Below, piece after piece: positions 1-5,974 of a DNA stretch of 6,837 bases. The DNA is taken from NCBI GenBank assembly GCA_934615635.1, contig CAKTTT010000129.1:1-6837 (forward strand), in the 5' to 3' direction. This stretch comes from an uncultured Eubacteriales bacterium. Its GTDB lineage: Bacteria > Bacillota > Clostridia > Oscillospirales > Acutalibacteraceae. The notes below the pieces were generated by a model. That model saw nothing but the letters and a program-made list of their open reading frames with translations, had not been told where the DNA came from and made no database searches. Position 1 is the stretch's first letter. Each line of letters starts with the position of its first letter. Position numbers and translations under genes: made by a program.

Positions 1-86
1 CCGGATCAGGTGGGGAGGGGACGCCGGGGGCTTGGTCTCCGGTTGCTTGCGGTAGGGCCGCCCCGACACAGGCAGCGGGACAAGAT
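1..86. other. Left edge, no supported gene
   Basis: The first 86 bases are G-rich and show no convincing coding signal on either strand. One plus-strand frame is open from the window edge to a TAG ending at position 54. It could be the last residues of a gene entering from the left, but it is too short to judge. If such a gene exists, the hairpin that follows would end it. Confidence 0.3.
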
Positions 87-135
87 AACGCCGGAGAAGG
101 CGGCAGGAATCCCTGCGGCTGTCTCCGGCGTTTTT
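87..135. terminator. Hairpin beyond the ABC operon, possibly bidirectional
   Basis: A perfect 11-bp outer stem (87-97 with 122-132, AACGCCGGAGA against its complement) encloses a 5-bp inner stem (103-107 with 112-116) with an AATC loop. On the plus strand the stem runs into TTTTT (131-135). On the minus strand it is followed by the weaker TTATCTT. It lies 15 bases past the permease stop, so it probably ends the minus-strand operon and could also stop plus-strand transcription entering from the left. The better U-tract is on the plus strand. Confidence 0.6.
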
Positions 136-149
136 CGAGGTTGCGTATA

Positions 150-797
150 TCAGTATTCCTTGTTTTCCAGAATGCGGGTGGAGATGGAAACGGACAGCCA
201 AAGTCCCAGCAACACAATGGCGATCAGCAGGAAGGGAAGGGAGCGCAGAAAAACCGGGGAGAAGCGCAGGGTGACACCCGACTCCCCCAGGAGCGCCATG
301 CCTGCGCCCACCAGCGCGGAGGGAATGGCGAATGCCAGGATCATAATCAGCCGGCTTTTGTTGACACCGAATTTATAAAAGATGGGGAAGAGGATGGAGA
401 TGAAAACGATGCCCGCAAAGGAACAGGCGGCGATGACCAGCAGATCGCCGAGAATGTCCGCGGACGGCTTGCCCTGGAAAAGTTGGATGCCCCCGTGAAC
501 CGCCGCGATGGTCACCATGCCTACAGCGCCCACGGCCAGGGCGGCCAGATAACGGGTCAGCACCACCCGGCTTTTGGGGATGGGGGCGGCGGCAGCCAGC
601 TTGTCGAAATGGCAGGTTTCGTCATAGGCGAAGCAATTGACGGACAGCATAAGAAAAATAACGGTATAGAAGCCGGTCAGCGCCAGGCTGTCCTCCATGG
701 TGTAGGAGAACATCCCCCCGAACACCAGCACAAACACCAGCATGAGCTTCATCTGGCGGCTCATCAGCCGCCAGTCCTTGATAAACAAGCCCTTCAT
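150..797 (-). CDS. ABC-2 type transporter permease (ABC2_membrane_5-like)
   Basis: This is an integral membrane subunit of about 215 residues, the translocation partner of the ATPase encoded just upstream. Six hydrophobic segments are visible at roughly residues 17-32, 38-57, 83-106, 115-139, 149-170 and 186-206, the expected number for an ABC-2 half-permease. The conserved patch YDE (58-60), then FDKL and PIPKSRVVLTRYL, between segments 2 and 3 is typical of the PF13346 group, which also includes small peptide and bacteriocin exporters. An ATG at 801-803 lies only one base after the AGGAGG at 805-810, too close. The ATG at 795-797 has 7-nt spacing and gives MKGLFIKDWR, so I chose it. The AGGAGG overlaps the ATPase stop codon, implying translational coupling. 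The substrate cannot be read from the sequence. With a single permease gene the complex probably works as a homodimer, unless a second permease gene lies elsewhere. Confidence 0.92.
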   Translation of the reverse strand: MKGLFIKDWRLMSRQMKLMLVFVLVFGGMFSYTMEDSLALTGFYTVIFLMLSVNCFAYDETCHFDKLAAAAPIPKSRVVLTRYLAALAVGAVGMVTIAAVHGGIQLFQGKPSADILGDLLVIAACSFAGIVFISILFPIFYKFGVNKSRLIMILAFAIPSALVGAGMALLGESGVTLRFSPVFLRSLPFLLIAIVLLGLWLSVSISTRILENKEY

Positions 798-804
798 ATC
801 CATT

Positions 805-810
805 CCTCCT
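805..810 (-). promoter_or_regulatory. Permease ribosome binding site overlapping ATPase stop
   Basis: A perfect AGGAGG on the minus strand shares its first base with the last base of the ATPase stop TGA (810-812). It sits 7 nt from the ATG at 795-797 and decides that start over the ATG at 801-803. Confidence 0.75.
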
Positions 811-1679
811 CAGATATCTGAACGGCGGTTTTTCATCCTGCTCTTGGTGAAAAACAGCATGATCTCCTCGATGGTGGGACGTTCCGCCGTCAGCTCCGGC
901 AGCCGGCGGACGTCCTGGCGCAGGCAAAGACCTTCGAAGCCGAAGCGGTTCTCCCGCAGGCCGATCAGGCGATCCTCCAGCGCCGCAAGCTGTTCCCGGC
1001 TGCCCTTGACAAGGGCGTATTTGTCCCGCAGCGCATCCTTTTCTTCATGGAAGAGCAGTCGGCCGTGATCCAGCAGGGCGATGGTGTCCGCGATCTTGTC
1101 CAGGTCGCTGGTGATGTGGGAGGACAGCAGGATGGCGTGGCTTTCCTCCTGCAGGAATTCCAGAAAGATATCCAAAATTTCATCCCGTACCAGGGGATCC
1201 AAGCCGCTGGTGGGTTCGTCCAGTATCAGCAGCTCCGCCCCGTGGCTCATGGCCGCGGCAATGGACAGCTTCATCTTCATCCCGCGGGAAAAATCCTTCA
1301 CCGGCTTCTTCTCCGGCAGGCTGAAGGCGGAGAGATATCGGCGGAAGAGCGTTTCATCCCAGCGGCCGTACAGCCCGCGCATGTATCCGCTGATCTGCAG
1401 CGGGGTGAGGAGGTCGTGAAAACATGGCTCGTCAAACACCACTCCGATGCGCTCCTTGACCGCGGCTTCCTCCGTCAGATTGTCCTGCCCGAACACCTGG
1501 ATGCTCCCCGCATCCCGACGGATCAGATTCAGGATCAGCTTGATGGTGGTGCTTTTCCCCGCGCCGTTGGCGCCCACCAGCCCGGTGATGGTGCCCGGCG
1601 CCATGGACAGCGAGATGTCGGAAAGCTGAAAATCAGCGTAGCGTTTGCACAGTCCTTGTATTTCTAAAATAGCTTCCAT
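810..1679 (-). CDS. ABC transporter ATP-binding protein
   Basis: This is the cytoplasmic nucleotide-binding subunit (289 residues) that powers the adjacent ABC-2 permease. Visible motifs in order are Walker A GANGAGKST (36-44), a signature loop FSRGMKMKL (130-138) in place of LSGGQ, Walker B LLILDEPTSGLDP (150-162) and the H-loop SSH with His188. The Q-loop region reads VVFDEPCFHD (80-89), with Asp/Glu where many ABC proteins have Gln; I believe this is common in GntR-linked ABC-2 systems. After about residue 215 comes a C-terminal extension of about 75 residues typical of drug or peptide exporter ATPases of the BcrA/YtrB kind. The start is an ATG with AGAGAGG about 10 nt upstream (1690-1696). 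It lies 69 bp after the regulator gene, so it is probably co-transcribed with it. The substrate is unknown; antimicrobial peptide or lipid-targeting antibiotic export or protection is the usual role of such modules. Confidence 0.96.
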   Translation of the reverse strand: MEAILEIQGLCKRYADFQLSDISLSMAPGTITGLVGANGAGKSTTIKLILNLIRRDAGSIQVFGQDNLTEEAAVKERIGVVFDEPCFHDLLTPLQISGYMRGLYGRWDETLFRRYLSAFSLPEKKPVKDFSRGMKMKLSIAAAMSHGAELLILDEPTSGLDPLVRDEILDIFLEFLQEESHAILLSSHITSDLDKIADTIALLDHGRLLFHEEKDALRDKYALVKGSREQLAALEDRLIGLRENRFGFEGLCLRQDVRRLPELTAERPTIEEIMLFFTKSRMKNRRSDI

Positions 1680-1748
1680 ATCAATCGAACCTCTCTTTAC
1701 GCGGGATTTTGTGGGAGTGAACGGCGCTTGCGGCTCTCCGTAGGCCGG

Positions 1749-2123
1749 TCACTCGTCGCCGTACAATATCCGGATCAGCCCGCACAGCTCCTCCGCCGTT
1801 ATCCCCGCCGTGCGGGCGGCGTCCGCCGCCTGCGTCAGCAGAGCCTCCACCCGTTTGCGGCCCTCTTCGCGCAAAAGCTCCAGGTTCTTGGCCGCGACAA
1901 AGCTTCCCCGTCCCGTCATGGTGACGATGAACCCCTCCCGCTCCAGTTCTTCGTAGGCCCGCTTGGTGGTGATCAGGCTGATCCGCAGTTCCTTGGCGAG
2001 CAGCCGCATGGAGGGCAGCGATTCTCCCTCCGTCAGCTCTCCGGAAACGATGGCGCTTTTGATCTGCGTCACGATCTGCTCGTAAATCGGGACGTCTCCC
2101 GTGTTACGAATGATGATGTGCAT
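1749..2123 (-). CDS. GntR-family transcriptional regulator, YtrA subfamily
   Basis: This is a DNA-binding repressor-type protein of 124 residues, first gene of the ABC operon. An N-terminal winged helix-turn-helix fills about residues 10-77: PIYEQIVTQIKSAIVSGEL, then LPSMRLLAKELRIS, then TTKRAYEELEREGFI and the wing GRGSFVA. It is followed by only about 45 residues of helical tail. The lack of a large effector domain (FCD, UTRA or aminotransferase) marks the YtrA subgroup, whose members usually repress their own operon with ABC exporters and respond to cell-envelope antibiotics or peptides. An in-frame ATG exists at 2142-2144, but GGAGG at 2131-2135 sits 7 nt before the ATG at 2121-2123, which gives MHIIIRN and is the natural family start. 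A matching operator overlaps its promoter, so autoregulation is likely. The inducer cannot be inferred. Confidence 0.95.
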   Translation of the reverse strand: MHIIIRNTGDVPIYEQIVTQIKSAIVSGELTEGESLPSMRLLAKELRISLITTKRAYEELEREGFIVTMTGRGSFVAAKNLELLREEGRKRVEALLTQAADAARTAGITAEELCGLIRILYGDE

Positions 2124-2130
2124 CCGGCCG

Positions 2131-2135
2131 CCTCC
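2131..2135 (-). promoter_or_regulatory. Ribosome binding site fixing the GntR start
   Basis: GGAGG on the minus strand, 7 nt before the ATG at 2121-2123. It lies downstream of the alternative ATG at 2142-2144 and so supports the shorter protein. Confidence 0.8.
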
Positions 2136-2145
2136 AAACATCAAT

Positions 2146-2170
2146 ATTGTATATATAGTATATACACAAT
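2146..2170. promoter_or_regulatory. Putative GntR operator, 12-1-12 inverted repeat
   Basis: ATTGTATATATA (2146-2157) is repeated inverted at 2159-2170 with one mismatch in twelve, around a single central G at 2158. The repeat covers the -10 box and probable start site of the regulator-ABC operon. AT-rich palindromes with TATAC halves are the known type of site for YtrA-subfamily regulators. Binding of the encoded GntR protein here is inferred from position and symmetry. Confidence 0.7.
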
Positions 2171-2186
2171 ATGCATTTCATGTCAA
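2157..2186 (-). promoter_or_regulatory. Promoter of the gntR-ABC operon
   Basis: Reading the minus strand, a consensus -35 TTGACA (2181-2186) is followed by an 18-bp spacer and a -10 TATACT (2157-2162, 5 of 6 matches to TATAAT). Transcription would start near 2150, giving a leader of under 30 nt. The strong boxes plus an operator over the -10 fit a promoter kept off by its own repressor. Confidence 0.82.
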
Positions 2187-2189
2187 GAG

Positions 2190-2995
2190 GAATCCGATGG
2201 AAAAATGGGAAATACCAATATTGATCCTGAAAGCGAGCCGACCGCCCCGGCGGCGGAAGGGGAGCGGGACAGGGCAGGGGGCGGTCATACCTTGGTCCGC
2301 TGAAAGAATTTTTCACCTGCCGGCCACCTGCGCTCCGGATGGTTTTTTCGAAAAAGATACCGTAGGGTCGGCGATCCGTATGCCGCGGCGAGGGGTGCAA
2401 GGCGGGGGGACCGGATCGGGAAATCGAAGAAGCCTAGCGGCGGTTGACAAGAGCAAACGAGCCTGCCGCCGGTCAAAAGAGCGGCCTGCGGCGTTTTCGG
2501 CTTTGCCGGCCGTATTTACGCCGGCGGCAGCTCCTTCAGCGTTTTTCGGCATGAAAAGAGGGGCTGGCATCCTTGTCCTCGTTGCCGGGCGCCAACCCGG
2601 CGGCCTCGCTCGCCTTGCCATCTCCTCTTTTTCACTGCCAAAAACCGTGTTGTCCCTTGTCAACGGAGGTTACGGCTTCAGGAGCGCGCCAGAACCGAAA
2701 GGCGCGTCCGCCGGCCGGCGGACGCCTCGCCGGGAGCGTAGAATCGGATGTCTGTACCGCCGTTTCTGCCTGCTGAGGCCGAGGGGTGTTGCCGCATGAA
2801 GTCAAGACCGCCATTGAAGAGGTGGCCCGCGTAGGTCCTGGAAGGTCCTGGTGCCGGTGGACGTCTCAAGACGCATACAACGGTATTTTCCTTGCACCGC
2901 TTGCCTCGCCGCCCGTAATTGGCCCTCCCTTGCTAGGGTTGGTTTTCCTGATATTTAGTTTTTTATCAACAGCTTGCTTCCTTCGAGGCTAGAAG
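2190..2995. other. Long non-coding, palindrome-rich region
   Basis: About 800 bp between the GntR promoter and the tmcAL terminators hold no gene I can support. Frames open here on both strands translate to Arg/Pro/Ala-rich, low-complexity text without recognisable domains. Structure is abundant: a 9-bp stem 2240-2248/2278-2286, the palindrome TTTTTCGAAAAA (2344-2355), a stem-loop at 2505-2525, a GCCGGG hairpin at 2584-2601, a perfect 22-bp palindrome at 2704-2725, and a 9-bp tandem repeat AGGTCCTGG at 2833-2841/2843-2851. It may be a dispersed intergenic repeat, a decayed locus or structured RNA; the sequence alone does not decide. Confidence 0.55.
2704..2725. repeat. Perfect 22-bp GC palindrome
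   Basis: GCGTCCGCCGG (2704-2714) is followed immediately by its exact reverse complement (2715-2725). As DNA it can form a cruciform; as RNA it would fold into a very stable hairpin with minimal loop. No U-tract follows on either strand, so it is a poor terminator. The half-sequence GCGTCCGCCG recurs in the tmcAL terminator stem (3052-3061). Confidence 0.8.
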
Positions 2996-3004
2996 CTAAA
3001 GCTG

Positions 3005-3037
3005 ACGGAAGCCACCGGCACAGCCGGCGGCTTCCGT
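3005..3037. terminator. Second hairpin downstream of tmcAL
   Basis: A 9-bp stem ACGGAAGCC (3005-3013 with 3029-3037) continues, after one mismatch, into a 5-bp stem CCGGC/GCCGG with loop ACA. On the minus strand it follows the first tmcAL terminator and is trailed by CAGCTTTAGCTT, a poor U-tract. It is probably a backup terminator or RNA 3'-end structure. Confidence 0.5.
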
Positions 3038-3042
3038 TCCGT

Positions 3043-3081
3043 AAAAACACCGCGTCCGCCGTGGAGACGGCGGACGCGGTG
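3043..3081 (-). terminator. Intrinsic terminator of tmcAL
   Basis: A perfect 15-bp GC-rich stem (3048-3062 with 3067-3081) with a 4-nt loop is followed on the minus strand by TTTTT (3043-3047). It lies 57 bases past the tmcAL stop codon and is oriented to end that gene. Confidence 0.9.
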
Positions 3082-3138
3082 CGGATTTGCGGCAAGCGGC
3101 GGGGAATCCATGAGGAGGGGACGAGGCGGAGCGGGCCT

Positions 3139-4359
3139 TTACTCCAGCCGGATGACGCCGGCGGTGTATTCCGCTCCGCAGGGATAGGGCTCCGGCAGGG
3201 CAAGGGCGTAGAGATCGGCGGCGCGGTTTTCCAGCCGCCAGATCTGCCGCGCGGCCTCTCCCAGCGTTTCGATGCGCCCGGGCCGGGATACCAGGGGAAT
3301 GGCCCGGGCGACGGGGGCGTTTTTCACGGCGGAGAGGATCTCCTCCCCTTTGGGGCCTAGGCCCAATACGCGGGCGTAGGGCGGCCGTTCCTTCTCCAGC
3401 CCCCGGGGAATTCCCAAAAAGGCGGCCCACAGCAGCCGTTGCAGCCGGGTGAGGGGATACCGTTTGGTTTTTACCCGCTGCAGCAGATCCGTCCATCCGG
3501 CGGCCTGACGGGCCGCATCGGCCAGCCGGTTTTCCAATCCCTCTGAAACGCCGGGAACCATAAGCCAGTCGGATGGTTCCATATCCCGGAACCGGGCAAG
3601 CAGCGCCCGTTCCAGCAGGGTGACGGAGGCGGGGCAGCGTCCCGCCTGCGCGGCCTTTCCCAATATCGCGTAGCAGGCGGGGGGGAGGAAGGGGGCAGCG
3701 TTGAGCGGCCGGCCGGCGGCCACCAGGCGGCGGATATAGCTGGCGGAGGCGACGTCCCCCAAGGGCTGCAGGTCGTCGTGCTCCGCGCCGAAGCGGGGGA
3801 TGGTGAAGGGGCGCAGAGAGGAGCCGAGGCGGGCGGCGGCTTTCAGATATTCGATGCCCAGGGTGTTGTTGGGGCTGGAAAAGAGGGCGGCCGTTTTCTG
3901 GCCGGCGATGTCCGCCACCGCCTTCTGCCGGGCCTCCGGGAAGGAGATCCCCTCCTCCAGTCGGAAACGCAATAGCTGGCCGAAGCGGGGTTCCTCCAGC
4001 ACCGCGGCCGCCTTTTCCAGAGCGGCGGCGTCCCCGCACTCGCTGCCGAAGCTGATGACCTCCACGCAGCCCAAGGCGTCCAGGATGGATACCGCGCCGT
4101 AGGCGAAGCCTTCCGCCGATGCCAGGGACCAGGGGAGAGGCAGCTCCAGCACCAGATCGGCGCCGCCGGCCAGAGCCATGCGGACCCGTTCCGGCTTGGG
4201 AAGCAGAGCGGGCTCGCCCCGCTGGACGAAATGGCCGCTCATCACCGCCACCACATGGGTGGCGCGGCAGCGGCCGTCCTGTGCCCGGGTCTGCTGGATA
4301 TGATGGGCGTGCCCGTTGTGGAAGGGATTGTATTCCGCCACGATTCCGGCGATCTTCAC
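3139..4359 (-). CDS. tmcAL: tRNA(Met) cytidine acetate ligase TmcAL (YlbM)
   Basis: TmcAL installs N4-acetylcytidine at wobble position 34 of elongator tRNA-Met, activating acetate with ATP. The N-terminus MKIAGIVAEYNPFHNGH carries the nucleotidyltransferase HxGH motif as HNGH (14-17). Further family blocks are MSGHFVQRGEPALLPK (40-55), LELPLPWSLASAEGFAYGA (71-89), SFGSECGD (103-110), SSPNNTLGIEYLKA (160-173), IPRFGAEHDD (186-195) and ASASYIRR (203-210). The length of about 406 residues is normal. A TTG at 4363-4365 is in frame but only 2 nt from the AGGAG at 4368-4372. The GTG at 4357-4359 has 8-nt spacing and gives the family N-terminus, so it is the likely start. The gene diverges from ackA, whose products, acetate and ATP, are this enzyme's substrates. 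It has its own promoter and terminator. Confidence 0.97.
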   Translation of the reverse strand: MKIAGIVAEYNPFHNGHAHHIQQTRAQDGRCRATHVVAVMSGHFVQRGEPALLPKPERVRMALAGGADLVLELPLPWSLASAEGFAYGAVSILDALGCVEVISFGSECGDAAALEKAAAVLEEPRFGQLLRFRLEEGISFPEARQKAVADIAGQKTAALFSSPNNTLGIEYLKAAARLGSSLRPFTIPRFGAEHDDLQPLGDVASASYIRRLVAAGRPLNAAPFLPPACYAILGKAAQAGRCPASVTLLERALLARFRDMEPSDWLMVPGVSEGLENRLADAARQAAGWTDLLQRVKTKRYPLTRLQRLLWAAFLGIPRGLEKERPPYARVLGLGPKGEEILSAVKNAPVARAIPLVSRPGRIETLGEAARQIWRLENRAADLYALALPEPYPCGAEYTAGVIRLE

Positions 4360-4367
4360 ACGCAACG

Positions 4368-4372
4368 CTCCT
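4368..4372 (-). promoter_or_regulatory. Ribosome binding site fixing the GTG start of tmcAL
   Basis: AGGAG within AGAGAGGAGCG on the minus strand, 8 nt before the GTG at 4357-4359 but only 2 nt before the in-frame TTG at 4363-4365. It favours the GTG start. Confidence 0.75.
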
Positions 4373-4392
4373 CTCTGGTTGGGATTATCTGC

Positions 4393-4421
4393 ATTTTAGC
4401 ATAATTTACCGCCTTTTTCCA
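4393..4421 (-). promoter_or_regulatory. Promoter of tmcAL
   Basis: On the minus strand a -10 TAAAAT (4393-4398) is preceded by TGC, an extended -10 element. A -35-like TGGAAA (4416-4421, 4 of 6) lies 17 bp further up. It is placed correctly for tmcAL, within the 143-bp divergent region shared with ackA. Confidence 0.6.
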
Positions 4422-4441
4422 GGAAAATTCCCCTTCAAAAC

Positions 4442-4470
4442 TTGCAATATACGTTTATCTGTATTATCAT
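4442..4470 (+). promoter_or_regulatory. Promoter of ackA
   Basis: TTGCAA (4442-4447) and TATCAT (4465-4470), each 5 of 6 to consensus, are separated by 17 bp. The predicted start near 4477 leaves a leader of about 25 nt. It lies back to back with the tmcAL promoter with about 20 bp between the -35 boxes. I see no operator palindrome between them. Confidence 0.65.
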
Positions 4471-4502
4471 AAAGCAGTTGGACAGGAAAAAAGAGATAGA
4501 GG

Positions 4503-5714
4503 ATGGAAAACAAGATGAAAATTCTGGTTATCAACGCGGGCAGCTCGTCGCTGAAGTATCAGTTGATCGATATGAATGGGGAAGCGGTTGTGGCAAAGGG
4601 CAACTGCGAGCGCATCGGCATCGACGGCCGGATCACCCATAAAACCGGCGACGGCCGGACGGTGACCCGGGAGGTGGCCATGCCCGATCACGCCGCCGCC
4701 TTCGAGCAGGTGAAGCAGGCGCTGATAGCCGGCGAGGGCAAGGTCATCGACAGCCTTTCCGAGGTTTCCGCCATCGGCCACCGGGTGGTGCAGGGCGGCG
4801 CCAAGTATGACCGCAGCGTCCTGATCGACGAGGAGGTGCTACGGGATATCGAACGGTACGCTTCCCTGGCCCCGCTGCATAATCCCGCCCATATCCAGGG
4901 CATCAACGCGGCTACCGCGGCCTTCGGGAAGGAGATTCCCCAAGTGGCGGTTTTCGATACCGCCTTCCATCAGACCATGCCCGCCAAGGCCTATATGTTC
5001 GGCGTCCCCTATGCATACTATGAAAAATACGGCGTCCGCCGGTACGGCTTTCACGGCACCTCCCACCGGTATGTCAGCGCCCGCTGCTGCGAGCTTTTGG
5101 GCAAGCCGGACGGCGAGGGCACCCGGATCATCACCTGCCACTTGGGCAACGGCTCTTCCATCGCCGCGGTCAAGGACGGCCGGGTGATGGACACCACCAT
5201 GGGCCTGACGCCGCTGGACGGCTTCATGATGGGAACCCGCTCCGGCGCCATCGATCCCTCGGTGGTCACCTTCATTATGGAGAAGGAGCAGCTCACCCCC
5301 CGGCAGATGGACGATATCCTCAATAAAAAATCGGGGATGCTGGGCATATCCGGCGTATCCAGCGACGACCGGGATATTGCCGCCGCCGTGGAGGCGGGCA
5401 ATCAGCGGGCCAAGCTGGCCTGGGATATGCGCACCTATGAGATCATCAAATACGTGGGCGGCTATGTCGCTGCGCTGGGCGGGGTGGACGCCATCGTATT
5501 CACCGCGGGCATCGGGGAAAACCAGGATGTGCTGCGGCGGGAGGTGCTGGAGGCCTTCGGCTATCTGGGACTGAAGGTGGATGCGGAGCGCAACGCCGTG
5601 CACGGCCGGGAGGCGGAGATCACCACGGCGGATTCCGCGGTGCGGGCCTTTGTGATTCCCACCAATGAGGAGCTGGTGATCGCCCGGGATACCCGCGCGA
5701 TTGTGGAAGCTTAA
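4503..5714 (+). CDS. ackA: Acetate kinase
   Basis: Cytoplasmic enzyme of the Pta-AckA pathway that converts acetyl phosphate and ADP to acetate and ATP, the main substrate-level ATP step in many fermenters. All ASKHA-fold landmarks are present: NAGSSSLKYQ (11-20), GHRVVQGG with Arg94, FDTAFHQTMP with Asp152, RRYGFHGTSHRYV with His184, HLGNGSSIAAVKDG (213-226), MMGTRSGAIDPSVV with Arg246, FTAGIGEN (333-340) and TNEELVIARDT with Glu389/390. These match the catalytic Arg, Asp, His, Arg and Glu known from the Methanosarcina enzyme. The length (403, or 399 from the second Met) is standard. The start is uncertain: TAGAGG abuts ATG 4503 and lies 12 nt before ATG 4515. Family homology favours MKILVINAG at 4515; AAGAG at 4491-4495 could serve 4503. 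No pta gene is in the window. Confidence 0.98.
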   Translation: MENKMKILVINAGSSSLKYQLIDMNGEAVVAKGNCERIGIDGRITHKTGDGRTVTREVAMPDHAAAFEQVKQALIAGEGKVIDSLSEVSAIGHRVVQGGAKYDRSVLIDEEVLRDIERYASLAPLHNPAHIQGINAATAAFGKEIPQVAVFDTAFHQTMPAKAYMFGVPYAYYEKYGVRRYGFHGTSHRYVSARCCELLGKPDGEGTRIITCHLGNGSSIAAVKDGRVMDTTMGLTPLDGFMMGTRSGAIDPSVVTFIMEKEQLTPRQMDDILNKKSGMLGISGVSSDDRDIAAAVEAGNQRAKLAWDMRTYEIIKYVGGYVAALGGVDAIVFTAGIGENQDVLRREVLEAFGYLGLKVDAERNAVHGREAEITTADSAVRAFVIPTNEELVIARDTRAIVEA

Positions 5715-5735
5715 GCGGCGATGGAATTGTGCAGC

Positions 5736-5763
5736 GAGGGACAGGCGTTTACGCCTGTCCCTC
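5736..5763. terminator. Hairpin terminator after ackA
   Basis: A perfect 13-bp inverted repeat, GAGGGACAGGCGT (5736-5748) with 5751-5763, around two bases. In practice this is an 11-12 bp stem with a small loop. It starts 21 bases after the ackA stop. Only CTTCC follows on the plus strand, so the U-tract is weak. Termination of ackA is likely from position, but efficiency is uncertain. Confidence 0.65.
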
Positions 5764-5764
5764 T

Positions 5765-5974
5765 TCCGTAGCGGGGGCGTTGGGAAAACCCCAAGGCTGC
5801 CAAGGGATCCCGCCGTACCCCTGAAAAGGCGCGGGCTGCGGTATCAGGGGAACGGATGAACGGCCGACTGAATCGTCGGGCCCATATTGACGGATTACAT
5901 TCGTTTTCTACCCTCACGTTACAGCGTATCATATTGGCCTAGCGAGCCGAGTCGTCCGTCAAAAAGCAATATAT
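5765..5974. other. Non-coding stretch between ackA and the tRNA-like element
   Basis: No gene is supported here. There is a possible hairpin CCCCTGA (5818-5824) with TCAGGGG (5844-5850) around a 19-nt GC-rich loop, a small TTGGG/CCCAA hairpin in the GTTGGGAAAACCCCAA stretch, and an imperfect stem in GGCCGAC...GTCGGGCC near 5871-5893. A poor promoter-like pair, TTTTCT (5904-5909) and TATCAT (5927-5932) with 17-bp spacing, lies upstream of the tRNA-like sequence. Confidence 0.4.

Noticed and set aside
141..821. 226-residue plus-strand reading frame
   Set aside because: It is antisense to the ABC permease, has His/Gln/Gly-rich composition and no domain; the minus-strand frame has clear membrane segments and a good ribosome binding site.
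2121..2144. Longer GntR start at ATG 2142-2144
   Set aside because: It has no ribosome binding site and lies upstream of the GGAGG that serves ATG 2121-2123.
2444..2449. TTGACA as a -35 box
   Set aside because: No -10-like hexamer lies 16-19 bp downstream, and no gene follows.
2101..2799. 232-residue plus-strand frame across the intergenic region
   Set aside because: It begins inside the gntR gene antisense to it, runs through the promoter and several palindromes, and translates to low-complexity Arg/Pro/Ala-rich text.
2996..4039. 347-residue minus-strand frame overlapping tmcAL
   Set aside because: It is an out-of-frame Arg/Pro/Gly-rich shadow of tmcAL, whose own frame shows the HNGH and other family motifs.
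4366..4502. Riboswitch in the ackA/tmcAL divergent region
   Set aside because: Predicted leaders are only about 25-35 nt on either side, and no aptamer-like structure is visible.
4839..5603. 254-residue frame antisense to ackA
   Set aside because: It is a GC-driven shadow of ackA, without domain or ribosome binding site; ackA motifs run through the whole stretch on the plus strand.
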